Assembly: GCA_905215275.1 (NCBI GenBank)
Contig: CAJMPE010000001.1
Location: forward strand, 1-37,179
DNA: 37,179 nucleotides
Source: an uncultured bacterium
Lineage (GTDB): Bacteria; Actinomycetota; Coriobacteriia; Coriobacteriales; Coriobacteriaceae
Reading direction: 5' to 3'
Every line of letters begins with the position of its first letter. Position 1 is the first letter of the stretch. Position numbers and translations under genes: made by a program. Positions 1 through 7,628 of this stretch are shown here, piece after piece. Below the pieces are notes generated by a model. That model searched no databases and was not told the DNA's origin. It worked only from the letters and a program-made list of their open reading frames with translations.

Positions 1-2
1 TG

Positions 3-362
3 GCTGCCGATATCGCCGCCGATGGCAGCTATGTGTGCGAAGTCGACGGCCGCGTGGTGGCGACGTTTGCCTTTTTGCCGGGCCCGGACGAGTGCTATGA
101 CGTCATTGAGGATGGTCAATGGCGCAGCGACGCTCCGTACGCCGTGCTGCATCGCGTGGCGTCCGATGGCACCGTGCACGGCATCGCGGCTGCGATGTTT
201 GCCTTTGCCAAGGAACGTATCGACCATCTGCGTATCGACACGCACCAAGACAACCTGCCTATGCAGGGCGCCATCGCCAAGGCCGGGTTTAAGCGCGCCG
301 GTATCGTATATGTGTCGGACGGTACGCCGCGCGTCGCGTTTGATTGGCTGCGCGAGACATAA
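3..362 (+). CDS. GNAT-family N-acetyltransferase, 5'-truncated by the window edge
   Basis: The frame is open from the first bases of the window to the TAA at 360-362, so only the C-terminal ~119 residues are present. A first GTG/ATG-like codon lies at 33, but the reading frame continues upstream (AADIAADGSYVCEVDG), so the true start is outside. The segment VVATFAFLPG followed by a helix (IAAAMFAFAKER) and the end motif NLPMQGAIAKAGFKRAG is the usual beta4/alpha3-alpha4 pattern of GNAT proteins, where the last part is the N-x-x-x-x-x-x-Y/F-x-K-x-GF region. The family transfers acetyl from acetyl-CoA to an amine. The substrate cannot be told. No partner gene is visible; a strong hairpin follows 29 bp downstream. 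Confidence 0.75.
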   Translation, partial: AADIAADGSYVCEVDGRVVATFAFLPGPDECYDVIEDGQWRSDAPYAVLHRVASDGTVHGIAAAMFAFAKERIDHLRIDTHQDNLPMQGAIAKAGFKRAGIVYVSDGTPRVAFDWLRET

Positions 363-390
363 GAGCGGGGACGCGTATCAACAATTTGCA

Positions 391-428
391 CGAACGAAAA
401 TGGCCCCGGGTGGGGTCATTTTCGTTCG
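391..428. repeat. Long near-perfect hairpin between the GNAT gene and the TetM-like gene
   Basis: CGAACGAAAATG (391-402) pairs with CATTTTCGTTCG (417-428), and CCCC (404-407) pairs with GGGG (412-415) across a G-T step, giving a ~17-bp stem with a four-base loop. It may terminate the GNAT transcript. No clean U-run follows on either strand, so a general palindromic element is equally possible. The rest of 429-616 shows only GC-rich sequence and no supported gene. Confidence 0.5.
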
Positions 429-616
429 CTGCGCTGTTTTGCGAGCCGGCTTTCGCAAGGCGCGAACCTACGAAAATCGCCGCGCGGCAACGCGGGGCGA
501 TGAGCTCGGTCGGGGGATAGGGCCCGCTTCGCCCGCCGGCCCGTAAATTGTATCATCCAGTGTGGAGCGTGAGTGCCCGTTGCCGCGTGCGATGGGCTTG
601 TAATAAGAGGAGAGCC

Positions 617-2617
617 ATGTCGAAGCAAGCGGTCGTTGGAATCTTGGCGCATGTCGATGCCGGCAAGACCACGCTGGCCGAGGCCATGCTGTTCAACGCG
701 GGTCGCATTCGCAAGCGCGGCCGCGTGGACGATGGCGATTCGCATCTGGATACGAACGAGATCGAGCGCGAACGTGGCATCACGATTTTCTCGTCGCAAG
801 CCGTGCTCGACCATGGCGATACCCACGTCATGCTCGTGGATGCGCCGGGGCATGTCGATTTTTCTGCTGAGGCGGAGCGCACGCTGCGCGCACTCGACTA
901 TGTGATTTTGGTTGTGGGTGCCAACGATGGCGTGCAAGGGCACACCGAAACCCTGTGGCGACTGCTTGCGCGCTATGACATTCCGACATTCATCTATATC
1001 AACAAAATCGATTTGGAGAATCCCGGCCGCGATGCTTTGCTGGCACAGCTTGGGCAGCGTCTTTCCGAGGGCTGCCTGGATGCCGGCGAACTGTTGGCGG
1101 GCGAGGCCGTTCAGGAGGACGCTGCTGCGTTGGACGAAGCAGCGCTCGAGGAGTTTCTTGAAGCGGGTGAGCTTTCCGTCGCAACGCTGTCGCGCATGGT
1201 TGCCGAGCGCAAGCTCTTTCCCTGTTTTGCCGGCTCGGCGCTCAAGGACCAAGGCGTGGACGAACTGCTGGATGGAATATGCGCGTTGATGCGCGAACAG
1301 GCATGGTGCCCGGAGTTTGCCGCGCGCGTCTATCGTGTCAGCCGTGGGGATCGCGGTGAGCGCTTGGCTTGGGTTAAAGTGACCGGCGGCACGCTGCATG
1401 CCAAACAGGTGATCAACGGACGCTCCGGTGCCGAGGCATGGGAGCAGAAGGTCGATCAGGTACGCATTTATAACGGCGAAAAGTATGAGCTTGCCCAAGA
1501 AGTTGCTGCTGGCGGTATTTGTGCCGTGACGGGTCTTGCGCACGTTCGCCCGGGGGACGCCCTGGGCGCGGAGACCGCGGGCGATGCGCCCGTCATTGCG
1601 CCTGTCCTCACCTATACGGTGCTTCCGGGCGAACACGATGTCCATGCGGTGTTCAAAGCACTGACTGAGTTGGCGGACGAAGATCCCATGCTCGGCGTAA
1701 GCTGGAATACGCATCTCGAGCAGATTCACCTGCAGCTGATGGGCGCCGTGCAACTCGAGGTCGTGCAGCGGGTGTTGGCAGATCGTTTTGGCCTTTCGAT
1801 TGCGTTTGAGCCCGGCGGCATTCTCTATAAGGAGACTATTTCGCAGCCGGTCGAGGGCGTGGGCCACTTTGAGCCACTGCGCCACTATGCCGAGGTGCAT
1901 CTGCGCTTGGAGCCGCTGCCAGCGGGTTCGGGCGTGCAGTTTGGCACCGTTACCTCGACCGACGAGCTCGATCTTAACTGGCAGCGTCTGGCGCTCACCA
2001 ACGCCATGGAGCGCGATCACCTGGGCGTGCTGACCGGCTCGCCCGTCACCGATGTGCGCATTACGCTCACGGGCGGCCGTGCGCATGCCAAACACACCGA
2101 GGGCGGCGATTTTCGCCAGGCCACGTACCGCGCGATTCGCCAGGGTTTGATGCAGGCGCGCGAGGCCGGCACAGACGTGCTGCTGGAGCCGTGGTACCAC
2201 TTTGAGCTCGAGGTGCCGGGGGAGTGTGTGGGCCGGGCGCTCTCGGATGCCACGCGCATGGGTGCCGAGTACGAGCCGCCGACGATGGCGGACCGGGCGA
2301 AGCTTGTGGGTCGCGTGCCGGCATCCGAGGTGCAGGATTACGCGCTGGAGGTGGCTGCCTACACGAGTGGCCGTGGTCATCTATACCTAGAGTTCGCCGG
2401 CTATGCGTCTTGCCATGATGCCGAGCGCGTCATCGAGACGGCCGCCTATGAGCCCGAGGCTGATCTGCCCAACACGCCCGATTCGGTCTTTTGCTCTCAC
2501 GGCGCTGGCTACACCGTCAAGTGGTATGACGTCCCCGAGGCAGCCCACGTAAAGGTCGATCCCTCCACCTTCTGCCCCTGGCGAGCAGCAGACGCCGAGT
2601 TTTTCGGCCACATGTGA
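617..2617 (+). CDS. TetM-like translational GTPase (EF-G superfamily), probably not a tetracycline-resistance protein
   Basis: This 666-residue protein starts at ATG 617 behind AGAGGAGAGCC. The frame extends further upstream (548) but has no ribosome site there. GTPase motifs are G1 AHVDAGKTT (residues 11-19), G2 in ERGITI, G3 DAPGHVDF, G4 NKID and G5 GSAL. EF-G-like domains II-V follow, and the C-terminal segment (ASEVQDYALEVAAYTSGRGHL) aligns by eye with the end of Tet(M)/Tet(W) proteins. In Tet(M), the domain IV loop that displaces tetracycline reads YSPVST. Here the matching place (about residues 486-499) reads GRAHAKHTEGGDFR, and the extreme C terminus carries an extra SHGAGYTVKW segment. 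This points to a chromosomal ribosome-associated GTPase of unknown trigger. The stop codon lies in the stem of a palindrome. Confidence 0.85.
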   Translation: MSKQAVVGILAHVDAGKTTLAEAMLFNAGRIRKRGRVDDGDSHLDTNEIERERGITIFSSQAVLDHGDTHVMLVDAPGHVDFSAEAERTLRALDYVILVVGANDGVQGHTETLWRLLARYDIPTFIYINKIDLENPGRDALLAQLGQRLSEGCLDAGELLAGEAVQEDAAALDEAALEEFLEAGELSVATLSRMVAERKLFPCFAGSALKDQGVDELLDGICALMREQAWCPEFAARVYRVSRGDRGERLAWVKVTGGTLHAKQVINGRSGAEAWEQKVDQVRIYNGEKYELAQEVAAGGICAVTGLAHVRPGDALGAETAGDAPVIAPVLTYTVLPGEHDVHAVFKALTELADEDPMLGVSWNTHLEQIHLQLMGAVQLEVVQRVLADRFGLSIAFEPGGILYKETISQPVEGVGHFEPLRHYAEVHLRLEPLPAGSGVQFGTVTSTDELDLNWQRLALTNAMERDHLGVLTGSPVTDVRITLTGGRAHAKHTEGGDFRQATYRAIRQGLMQAREAGTDVLLEPWYHFELEVPGECVGRALSDATRMGAEYEPPTMADRAKLVGRVPASEVQDYALEVAAYTSGRGHLYLEFAGYASCHDAERVIETAAYEPEADLPNTPDSVFCSHGAGYTVKWYDVPEAAHVKVDPSTFCPWRAADAEFFGHM

Positions 2618-2639
2618 CAAAGGGGCATCTCCTTTGTCA
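2615..2639. repeat. Palindrome TGACAAAGG/CCTTTGTCA, copy 1
   Basis: TGACAAAGG (2615-2623) is the exact reverse complement of CCTTTGTCA (2631-2639), with a 7-base loop. The first three bases of the left arm are the TGA stop of the TetM-like gene. Two related copies lie at 6337-6371 and 7594-7628. It may work as a terminator, but no U-run follows, and recurrence at three gene ends suggests a dispersed palindromic family. Confidence 0.75.
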
Positions 2640-2646
2640 GATGCTA

Positions 2647-2677
2647 TTGGTATAACTCGGTACAAGTTGGTATAACT
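2647..2677 (+). promoter_or_regulatory. Three tandem decamers overlapping a candidate promoter of the AAA ATPase gene
   Basis: TGGTATAACT (2648-2657), CGGTACAAGT (2658-2667) and TGGTATAACT (2668-2677) follow one another without a gap. The outer two are identical and the middle one matches at 7 of 10. The period is close to one helical turn. A possible -35 TTGGTA (2647-2652) and -10 TATAAC (2671-2676), 18 bp apart, are built from the outer repeats, so a protein bound to the repeats would cover the promoter. Autoregulation by the downstream ATPase is a guess based on its likely winged-helix tail. Confidence 0.55.
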
Positions 2678-2710
2678 ATTACCAGGGTTTGCCAATCCGA
2701 GGAGGCCGAC

Positions 2711-3829
2711 ATGAATCCAAATCCCTTTAAGCCAACGGCAGGCAAGCGGCCTCCGATGCTCATCGGTCGAGAGTCGGTCATCGAAGATTTTGAGGAAGGA
2801 CTCGACAACGGAGCCGGAGCGCCGGGTAGGCTCATGCTCATTACGGGAAACCGCGGCTGCGGCAAAACGGTTCTCCTGCGGGAGCTGCAACGTCTAGCCA
2901 GCGAGCGCGGATGGGCGGTTATCTCCGATTCCGCTTCGCTTGGCTTATGCGACCGCTTGGCCGACGCGATTCGCTCGAATAAACCCGTTGTGACGTCAAT
3001 GGAGTTCGGGCCGTCGTTTGGCCGGATGTCGGTCGAGGCGGCGCGGGCAAAGGGCGAGACGTTGCGAGGACTGGTCAACGAGCGCCTCAAGAAGCTCGGT
3101 CCAGGCAAGGGCATACTGTTTGCGATTGACGAGGCGCAATCTGCGTCTATCGAGGAGCTGGCGGCTCTTGCCGTTCTCTATCAGCAGGTGCTCGGAGACC
3201 AGGACGTTACGGGCTTGTCCGATAGCGACCAGCGCGGTCTTGCGCTGGTGTTCGCCGGCTTACCCAGTATGGTTGACGATCTGCTCGAAGAGCCGAGCGT
3301 GACGTTTTTGCGGCGTGCCCAGCAGCGTACGTTGGGAGCGATATCTTTGCCCAAGGTGCGCGATTCGTATATCCAGACGGTCAAAGACGCTGGTCTTTGC
3401 GTTGACGCGGAGACGGCGGACCTTGCGGCGCGCAAGAGCATGGGGCATCCCTATATGGTTCAGCTGGTGGGATATTACATGTGGCGGTCTGCTGTCCGGC
3501 GTGGCTCGCAGGTCATCGAAAGGCGCGATGTCGAGGATGGCCATGCGGATGCCGTCTCCGAGTTCTACGAAGCGGTCGACGCGCCTCTGTATTACGGGTT
3601 GCGCAGTCCGCAACGCCTCTTTATCGAGGCCATGGCTGCTGACGAGGGTAAGCCGACGCGCATGGCGGATATCATTGAGCGTTGCGATCGCACCCAGAGT
3701 TGGGCGAGTAAATATCGCGCAAGCCTGATTCGCGAGCGCGTCATCGAGGCCGCCGGATACGGTCTCGTCCGGTTTACCGTGCCCATGCTGGGCGTGTACA
3801 TTCGCGATCGCGTTTTATGGCATGAGTAG
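2711..3829 (+). CDS. AAA-type ATPase with C-terminal winged-helix-like region (paralog A)
   Basis: This 372-residue protein starts at ATG 2711 after GAGGAGGCCGAC. The Walker A motif is GNRGCGKT (about residues 46-53) and Walker B is LFAIDEAQ (about 136-143). A sensor-like stretch LVFAGLPSMVDDLL is followed by FLRRAQQRTLG and GHPYMVQLVGYYMW. The C terminus (from about residue 290) has the helix-turn-helix spacing of a winged helix. The order recalls ORC1/Cdc6-like or STAND-type ATP-binding proteins, but no function can be assigned. Its paralog is encoded at 6376-7476 on the other strand and shares the AGLP, FLRRAQQ and QLVGY motifs. The last codons overlap the start of the UvrA-like gene (ATGAGTAG), implying translational coupling. 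Tandem decamers lie just upstream. Confidence 0.8.
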   Translation: MNPNPFKPTAGKRPPMLIGRESVIEDFEEGLDNGAGAPGRLMLITGNRGCGKTVLLRELQRLASERGWAVISDSASLGLCDRLADAIRSNKPVVTSMEFGPSFGRMSVEAARAKGETLRGLVNERLKKLGPGKGILFAIDEAQSASIEELAALAVLYQQVLGDQDVTGLSDSDQRGLALVFAGLPSMVDDLLEEPSVTFLRRAQQRTLGAISLPKVRDSYIQTVKDAGLCVDAETADLAARKSMGHPYMVQLVGYYMWRSAVRRGSQVIERRDVEDGHADAVSEFYEAVDAPLYYGLRSPQRLFIEAMAADEGKPTRMADIIERCDRTQSWASKYRASLIRERVIEAAGYGLVRFTVPMLGVYIRDRVLWHE

Positions 3830-6335
3830 GGTGATAAAGGTGACGGAACAGAAGATGAGTCCGCAGGCTATCGAGGTGCGTGGCGCGCGCGTCCATAACC
3901 TCAAGGACATCGATATCGATATTCCGCTGGGAAAGCTGGTGGGTATTGCCGGCGTATCGGGTTCGGGCAAGAGCTCGCTGGCACTGGGCGTTCTTTACGC
4001 CGAGGGCTCGCGTCGCTACTTGGAAGCACTCAGCACCTATACTCGACGTCGCCTGACGCAGGCCGAGCACGCCCAGGTGGACGAGGTGCTACACGTGCCG
4101 GCGGCGCTCGCGCTGCACCAGCGCCCCAGCGTGCCGGGCGTGCGCTCGACCTTTGGTACCATGACCGAGCTCAACAACAGCCTGCGTCTGCTCTTTAGCC
4201 GTTGCGCCCATCACGTGTGCCCGCATTGCGGGGCGCGTGTGGAGCCGAGCCTTAACGTGGCCGCAGGCCTGTCGCTCACGTGTCCGACATGCGGCCGCGA
4301 GTTCTACGCCCCGAGCGCCGAAGACCTTGCCTTTAACAGCGGCGGCGCGTGCCCTACTTGCGGCGGCACCGGTGTCATGCGCGAGGTGGACGAAGCGAGC
4401 CTGGTGCCCGACGAGTCAAAGACCATCAACGAGGGCGCGGTGCTTCCCTGGGGCACGCTCATGTGGGATCTGATGAAGCAGGTGGCTGGCGAGATGGGCG
4501 TGCGCACCGATGTGCCGTTTAACCAGCTCACTCCTCAAGAGCGCGACATCGTGTTCCACGGCCCGGCGGTTAAGAAGCACATTCTCTACGTTCCCAAAAA
4601 TGGCGAGGGCGCCACGCCGCTCGACTTTACCTATTACAACGCCGTCTATACCGTCGAGAATGCGCTCGCCAAGGTCAAGGACGATAAGGGCTTAAAACGC
4701 GTTGCGCGCTTTCTGCGCGAGGGGCCATGCCGTGATTGCGGCGGCACGCGTCTTTCCGAGGCTGCGCGCCAGCCCCAGGTGCGTGGTGTCAATCTGGCGC
4801 AGGCCGCGGCCATGACGCTTGGTGATGCGATTGAGTGGGTGCGCGGGATGCCCGCATCCTTGCCGACCGAGATGCAGCCCATGGCGACGGATATCTGCGA
4901 TTCGTTTTTGGGCGCGGCCCGTCGTCTGGTCGACCTGGGTCTCGATTACCTTTCACTCGACCGCGCCGGTGCCACGCTCTCCACGGGTGAACGCCAGCGC
5001 GTGCAGCTTGCTCGCGTGGTGCGCAATCGATCGACAGGCGTGCTTTATGTGCTGGACGAGCCTTCGATTGGCTTGCATCCTGCCAATGTCGACGGCCTGG
5101 TGGGCGTAATGCGCGATCTGGTGGATGACGGCAACACCGTAGTTGTTGTCGACCACGATACGCGTGTGCTGGCGGAAGCCGACTACCTGGTCGAGATGGG
5201 CCCCGTCGCCGGAGCAGGCGGCGGTAACGTGATCGCTGCCGGTACGGTAGACGAGGTCGAGCAATCGCAGAGCAGCCGCATCGCGCCGTTTTTGCGCACC
5301 GAGCCCAGGCGCTTGCGTCCGCAGGTGACTGACGACGAAATGTTCGACCAGGGCCATATCCGTATGGCGACCGATACCATCCATACCGTCAAGCCGCTCG
5401 AAGTCGATATCCCGCGCGGTCGCTTGGTCGCGGTGACGGGCGTTTCGGGTTCGGGTAAGACGACATTGGTGCTCGAGACGCTCATTCCGGCACTCAAGGC
5501 GCAGGCAGATGGCGAGTGTCTGCCAAGACACGTGCGCTGGGTCGATGCCGAAGGCATTGCCCGCGCCAACCTGATTGACGCCACGCCCATCGGTGCCAAC
5601 GTGCGCTCGACGGTGGCGACCTATGCCGACATCCATGATGAGCTGCGCCGCGCCTTCGCCCGTACGCCCGAGGCTAAGGCAGCTGGCTACAAAGCTGGCG
5701 CATTTAGCTACAACACTGGCGCCTTGCGCTGCCCTACGTGCGATGGCACGGGATCGATATCGCTCGACGTGCAGTTTTTGCCCGATGTCGAGATCGTCTG
5801 CCCGGCATGTCGCGGCTCGCGTTATGCAGACGCTGCTTCGCATATCCATCGCGAGGGCAAGGACGGGAGCCTACTTACGTTGCCGCAGCTCATGGACATG
5901 AGTGTGGACGAGGCCATCGACGCCACGCTGGGACTCAAGAAGGTTCAGACGCGTTTGCAGACCTTGCACGACCTGGGCCTGGGTTATCTCACGCTTGGCG
6001 AGCCCACACCGGCGCTTTCGGGCGGTGAGGCACAGCGCCTTAAGCTCGCGAGCGAGATGGGCCGCGTGCAGGATGATGCCGTATTCGTATTTGACGAGCC
6101 CACGATCGGCCTGCATCCGCTCGATGTTCAGGTACTGTTGAACGTGTTTGACGGTCTCGTTGCCAAGGGCGCCACGGTTATCGTGATCGAACACGATCTC
6201 GACCTTATTCGCAATGCCGATTACGTGATCGACATGGGCCCGGGCGGTGGCGATGCGGGCGGGCAAATCGTCTGCGCCGGTACGCCGAGCGACATTGCGG
6301 TCTGCTCCAAGAGCATTACCGGTCGCTACCTATAG
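3822..6335 (+). CDS. UvrA-like ABC-type ATPase lacking the UvrB-binding domain (UvrA2/DrrC-like)
   Basis: At 837 residues it is about 100 shorter than housekeeping UvrA. It has two ABC modules: Walker A GVSGSGKSS (about 45-53) with signature LSTGERQRVQLAR (about 386) and DEPSIGLHP, then GVSGSGKTT (about 540) with LSGGEAQRLKLAS (about 732) and DEPTIGLHP. CxxC pairs are present (CPHCG, CPTCG, CRDCGG, then CPTCDGTG...CPACRGSRY, the DNA-contacting zinc module of UvrA). The stretch that normally carries the UvrB-binding domain is replaced by ~30 residues between FSRCAHHVCPHCG and EDLAFNSGGACPTC. Class II/III UvrA proteins of this kind are linked to drug self-resistance or DNA-damage tolerance rather than UvrBC repair. 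The start overlaps the ATPase gene. ATG 3855 is an alternative start, and neither has a strong ribosome site. Confidence 0.88.
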   Translation: MSRVIKVTEQKMSPQAIEVRGARVHNLKDIDIDIPLGKLVGIAGVSGSGKSSLALGVLYAEGSRRYLEALSTYTRRRLTQAEHAQVDEVLHVPAALALHQRPSVPGVRSTFGTMTELNNSLRLLFSRCAHHVCPHCGARVEPSLNVAAGLSLTCPTCGREFYAPSAEDLAFNSGGACPTCGGTGVMREVDEASLVPDESKTINEGAVLPWGTLMWDLMKQVAGEMGVRTDVPFNQLTPQERDIVFHGPAVKKHILYVPKNGEGATPLDFTYYNAVYTVENALAKVKDDKGLKRVARFLREGPCRDCGGTRLSEAARQPQVRGVNLAQAAAMTLGDAIEWVRGMPASLPTEMQPMATDICDSFLGAARRLVDLGLDYLSLDRAGATLSTGERQRVQLARVVRNRSTGVLYVLDEPSIGLHPANVDGLVGVMRDLVDDGNTVVVVDHDTRVLAEADYLVEMGPVAGAGGGNVIAAGTVDEVEQSQSSRIAPFLRTEPRRLRPQVTDDEMFDQGHIRMATDTIHTVKPLEVDIPRGRLVAVTGVSGSGKTTLVLETLIPALKAQADGECLPRHVRWVDAEGIARANLIDATPIGANVRSTVATYADIHDELRRAFARTPEAKAAGYKAGAFSYNTGALRCPTCDGTGSISLDVQFLPDVEIVCPACRGSRYADAASHIHREGKDGSLLTLPQLMDMSVDEAIDATLGLKKVQTRLQTLHDLGLGYLTLGEPTPALSGGEAQRLKLASEMGRVQDDAVFVFDEPTIGLHPLDVQVLLNVFDGLVAKGATVIVIEHDLDLIRNADYVIDMGPGGGDAGGQIVCAGTPSDIAVCSKSITGRYL

Positions 6336-6336
6336 G

Positions 6337-6371
6337 CAATGTGACAAAGGGACCGCCTCTTTGTCACATTG
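6337..6371. repeat. Palindrome CAATGTGACAAAG/CTTTGTCACATTG, copy 2
   Basis: A 13-bp perfect stem (6337-6349 with 6359-6371) and a 9-base loop lie between the convergent ends of the UvrA-like gene (stop 6335) and the minus-strand ATPase (stop at 6376-6378). The stem core is the same TGTGACAAAG as copies 1 and 3. It could terminate both genes. Confidence 0.75.
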
Positions 6372-6375
6372 ACTT

Positions 6376-7476
6376 CTATTTCACGCATTGAGCTGCGAGA
6401 TAGTCGCGGAAGAATGGCAATTCAAATGCGACGAGCCCTCGTCCTCGTTCTCCGATGATGCCGGCATCTATCATGCGGCGTCGGTAACGGGAGACCTGCT
6501 GCGGCGAACGCTTAAGGCGCTCGACAAGGTCAGCAGTGGTGGACTCTTCCTCGTCATCGAGCATGGCGATGAGGAATCGCTTGTCTTCTGCAGTGAGTTC
6601 CCGATAAGTTGCCGCGAGGATTCGGTCGTCCATCTCGTCGCGCGCGATTTTGATTCCCAGGTCAAAGTCGCGTGACGAGATTTTCTTCGAATCGCTTGTG
6701 AGATCCCAGGCACGGTAGCCTACGAGTTGCAATAGGAAGGGAAAACCAGAGATCGAGCGAACGGCTCTATCGATTCCCTCAGCATCTGCCAGGCGATCGT
6801 TTTCCTGAATTGTGCGAATCAAGGCCTCGCGCACGTCATAGTCGGCAATGCGACCCAGATGATATTGTTGGGCGCGGCGAAGGAACGAGACCGTCTTGTG
6901 GTTCAGTAGCGTCGATACGTTGTTGGGAAGTCCCGCCATGAGCAGGGCGACGCGTTTCCCATCGGTCACAAAGTGCTGATACGTCGCTGCGAGCTGAATC
7001 ATCTCGTCGAGCGTCGGATCGACCTCATCAACCGTGACGAGCAGCCCGGTGCCCGCCTCGTTGAGCTGGTCGATGATGTCACTCATGCGATAACGCCATG
7101 TTGAGGCATCGTGAACACGATTGACCTCGATGCTGCCGAGCGGTGCAATTCCGAGACCGGTGACTTCGAAGTTGTTGGACGGGTCGATAAGGTGGCCTGC
7201 AGCACGTTTCGCCCCGAACTCGATTTCCTCAAGCATTCCCGAGAGCGCGGTCGTCTTTACGGCAATCCAGCCGTGGGATTCCGCCCTTGTCGCAAGCGAC
7301 GACATGAGAGCGGTTTTACCGGTTCCACGCGCGCCCGAGAAGATCGAGGTCAATTCTGGGCGCCTGCGCTGGCTCAAGAAGGCACGGTCCAAATCCCGAA
7401 TAATCTGCTGTCTGCCAGCGAGATGGGCAGGAACCTCGCCAAAACTGGGGGTAAACGGGTTCTCGAGATATTCCAC
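6376..7476 (-). CDS. AAA-type ATPase with C-terminal winged-helix-like region (paralog B)
   Basis: This 366-residue protein starts at GTG 7476, with AAAGGAG placed 8 bases upstream on the minus strand. Walker A is GARGTGKT (residues 48-55) and Walker B is VTVDEVD (147-153). As in paralog A it continues with an MAGLPNNVSTLL / FLRRAQQYHLG / FPFLLQLVGYRAW series. The C-terminal domain contains a clear helix-turn-helix spacing (TTADLVERLKRSPQQVSRYRR is split here by the 20-residue rule: TTADLVERLKRS, then PQQVSRYRRRMIDAG). The family's role is unknown; a regulator or NTP-driven switch is plausible. It is convergent with the UvrA-like gene and shares a palindrome with it. Upstream it has an AT-rich set of decamers like those of paralog A, suggesting a shared type of control. 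Confidence 0.8.
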   Translation of the reverse strand: MEYLENPFTPSFGEVPAHLAGRQQIIRDLDRAFLSQRRRPELTSIFSGARGTGKTALMSSLATRAESHGWIAVKTTALSGMLEEIEFGAKRAAGHLIDPSNNFEVTGLGIAPLGSIEVNRVHDASTWRYRMSDIIDQLNEAGTGLLVTVDEVDPTLDEMIQLAATYQHFVTDGKRVALLMAGLPNNVSTLLNHKTVSFLRRAQQYHLGRIADYDVREALIRTIQENDRLADAEGIDRAVRSISGFPFLLQLVGYRAWDLTSDSKKISSRDFDLGIKIARDEMDDRILAATYRELTAEDKRFLIAMLDDEEESTTADLVERLKRSPQQVSRYRRRMIDAGIIGERGRGLVAFELPFFRDYLAAQCVK

Positions 7477-7498
7477 AAGGCTCTCCTTTCACGCCGCC

Positions 7499-7528
7499 GT
7501 TTAACTTCATTTTACTTTAGTTAATTCT
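7499..7528 (-). promoter_or_regulatory. AT-rich tandem decamers upstream of ATPase paralog B
   Basis: Read on the minus strand, AGAATTAACT, AAAGTAAAAT and GAAGTTAAAC lie head to tail (7528 to 7499), ending 22 bp before the GTG start. They share a loose A-A-G-T-x-A-A pattern with a 10-bp period. A possible -10 TAAAAT is contained in the middle unit. The arrangement mirrors the decamers before paralog A, though the base sequence is only partly alike. Confidence 0.4.
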
Positions 7529-7593
7529 GATTAAAAGTGAGGGCTCTTTATCTAGAGCATCAATTAGGCATGTGTGCCATCGGCGTGGCGCTT

Positions 7594-7628
7594 GAATGTG
7601 ACAAAGGGATAGTTCCTTTGTCACATTC
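7594..7628. repeat. Palindrome GAATGTGACAAAGG/CCTTTGTCACATTC, copy 3
   Basis: A 14-bp perfect stem (7594-7607 with 7615-7628) and a 7-base loop. On the minus strand the TGA stop of trmL (7621-7623) sits inside the stem, as the TetM-like stop does in copy 1. It may end the trmL transcript. The stretch 7529-7593 holds no other recognisable element. Confidence 0.75.

Noticed and set aside
416..2380. A 654-codon open frame on the minus strand opposite the TetM-like gene
   Set aside because: It is antisense to a well-supported GTPase gene, has no recognisable motif or ribosome site, and is rich in Arg/His/Ala as expected for a shadow frame in high-GC DNA.
617..2617. Acquired tetracycline-resistance gene
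   Set aside because: The resistance loop is missing, and base composition matches the neighbours. There is no flanking mobile DNA.
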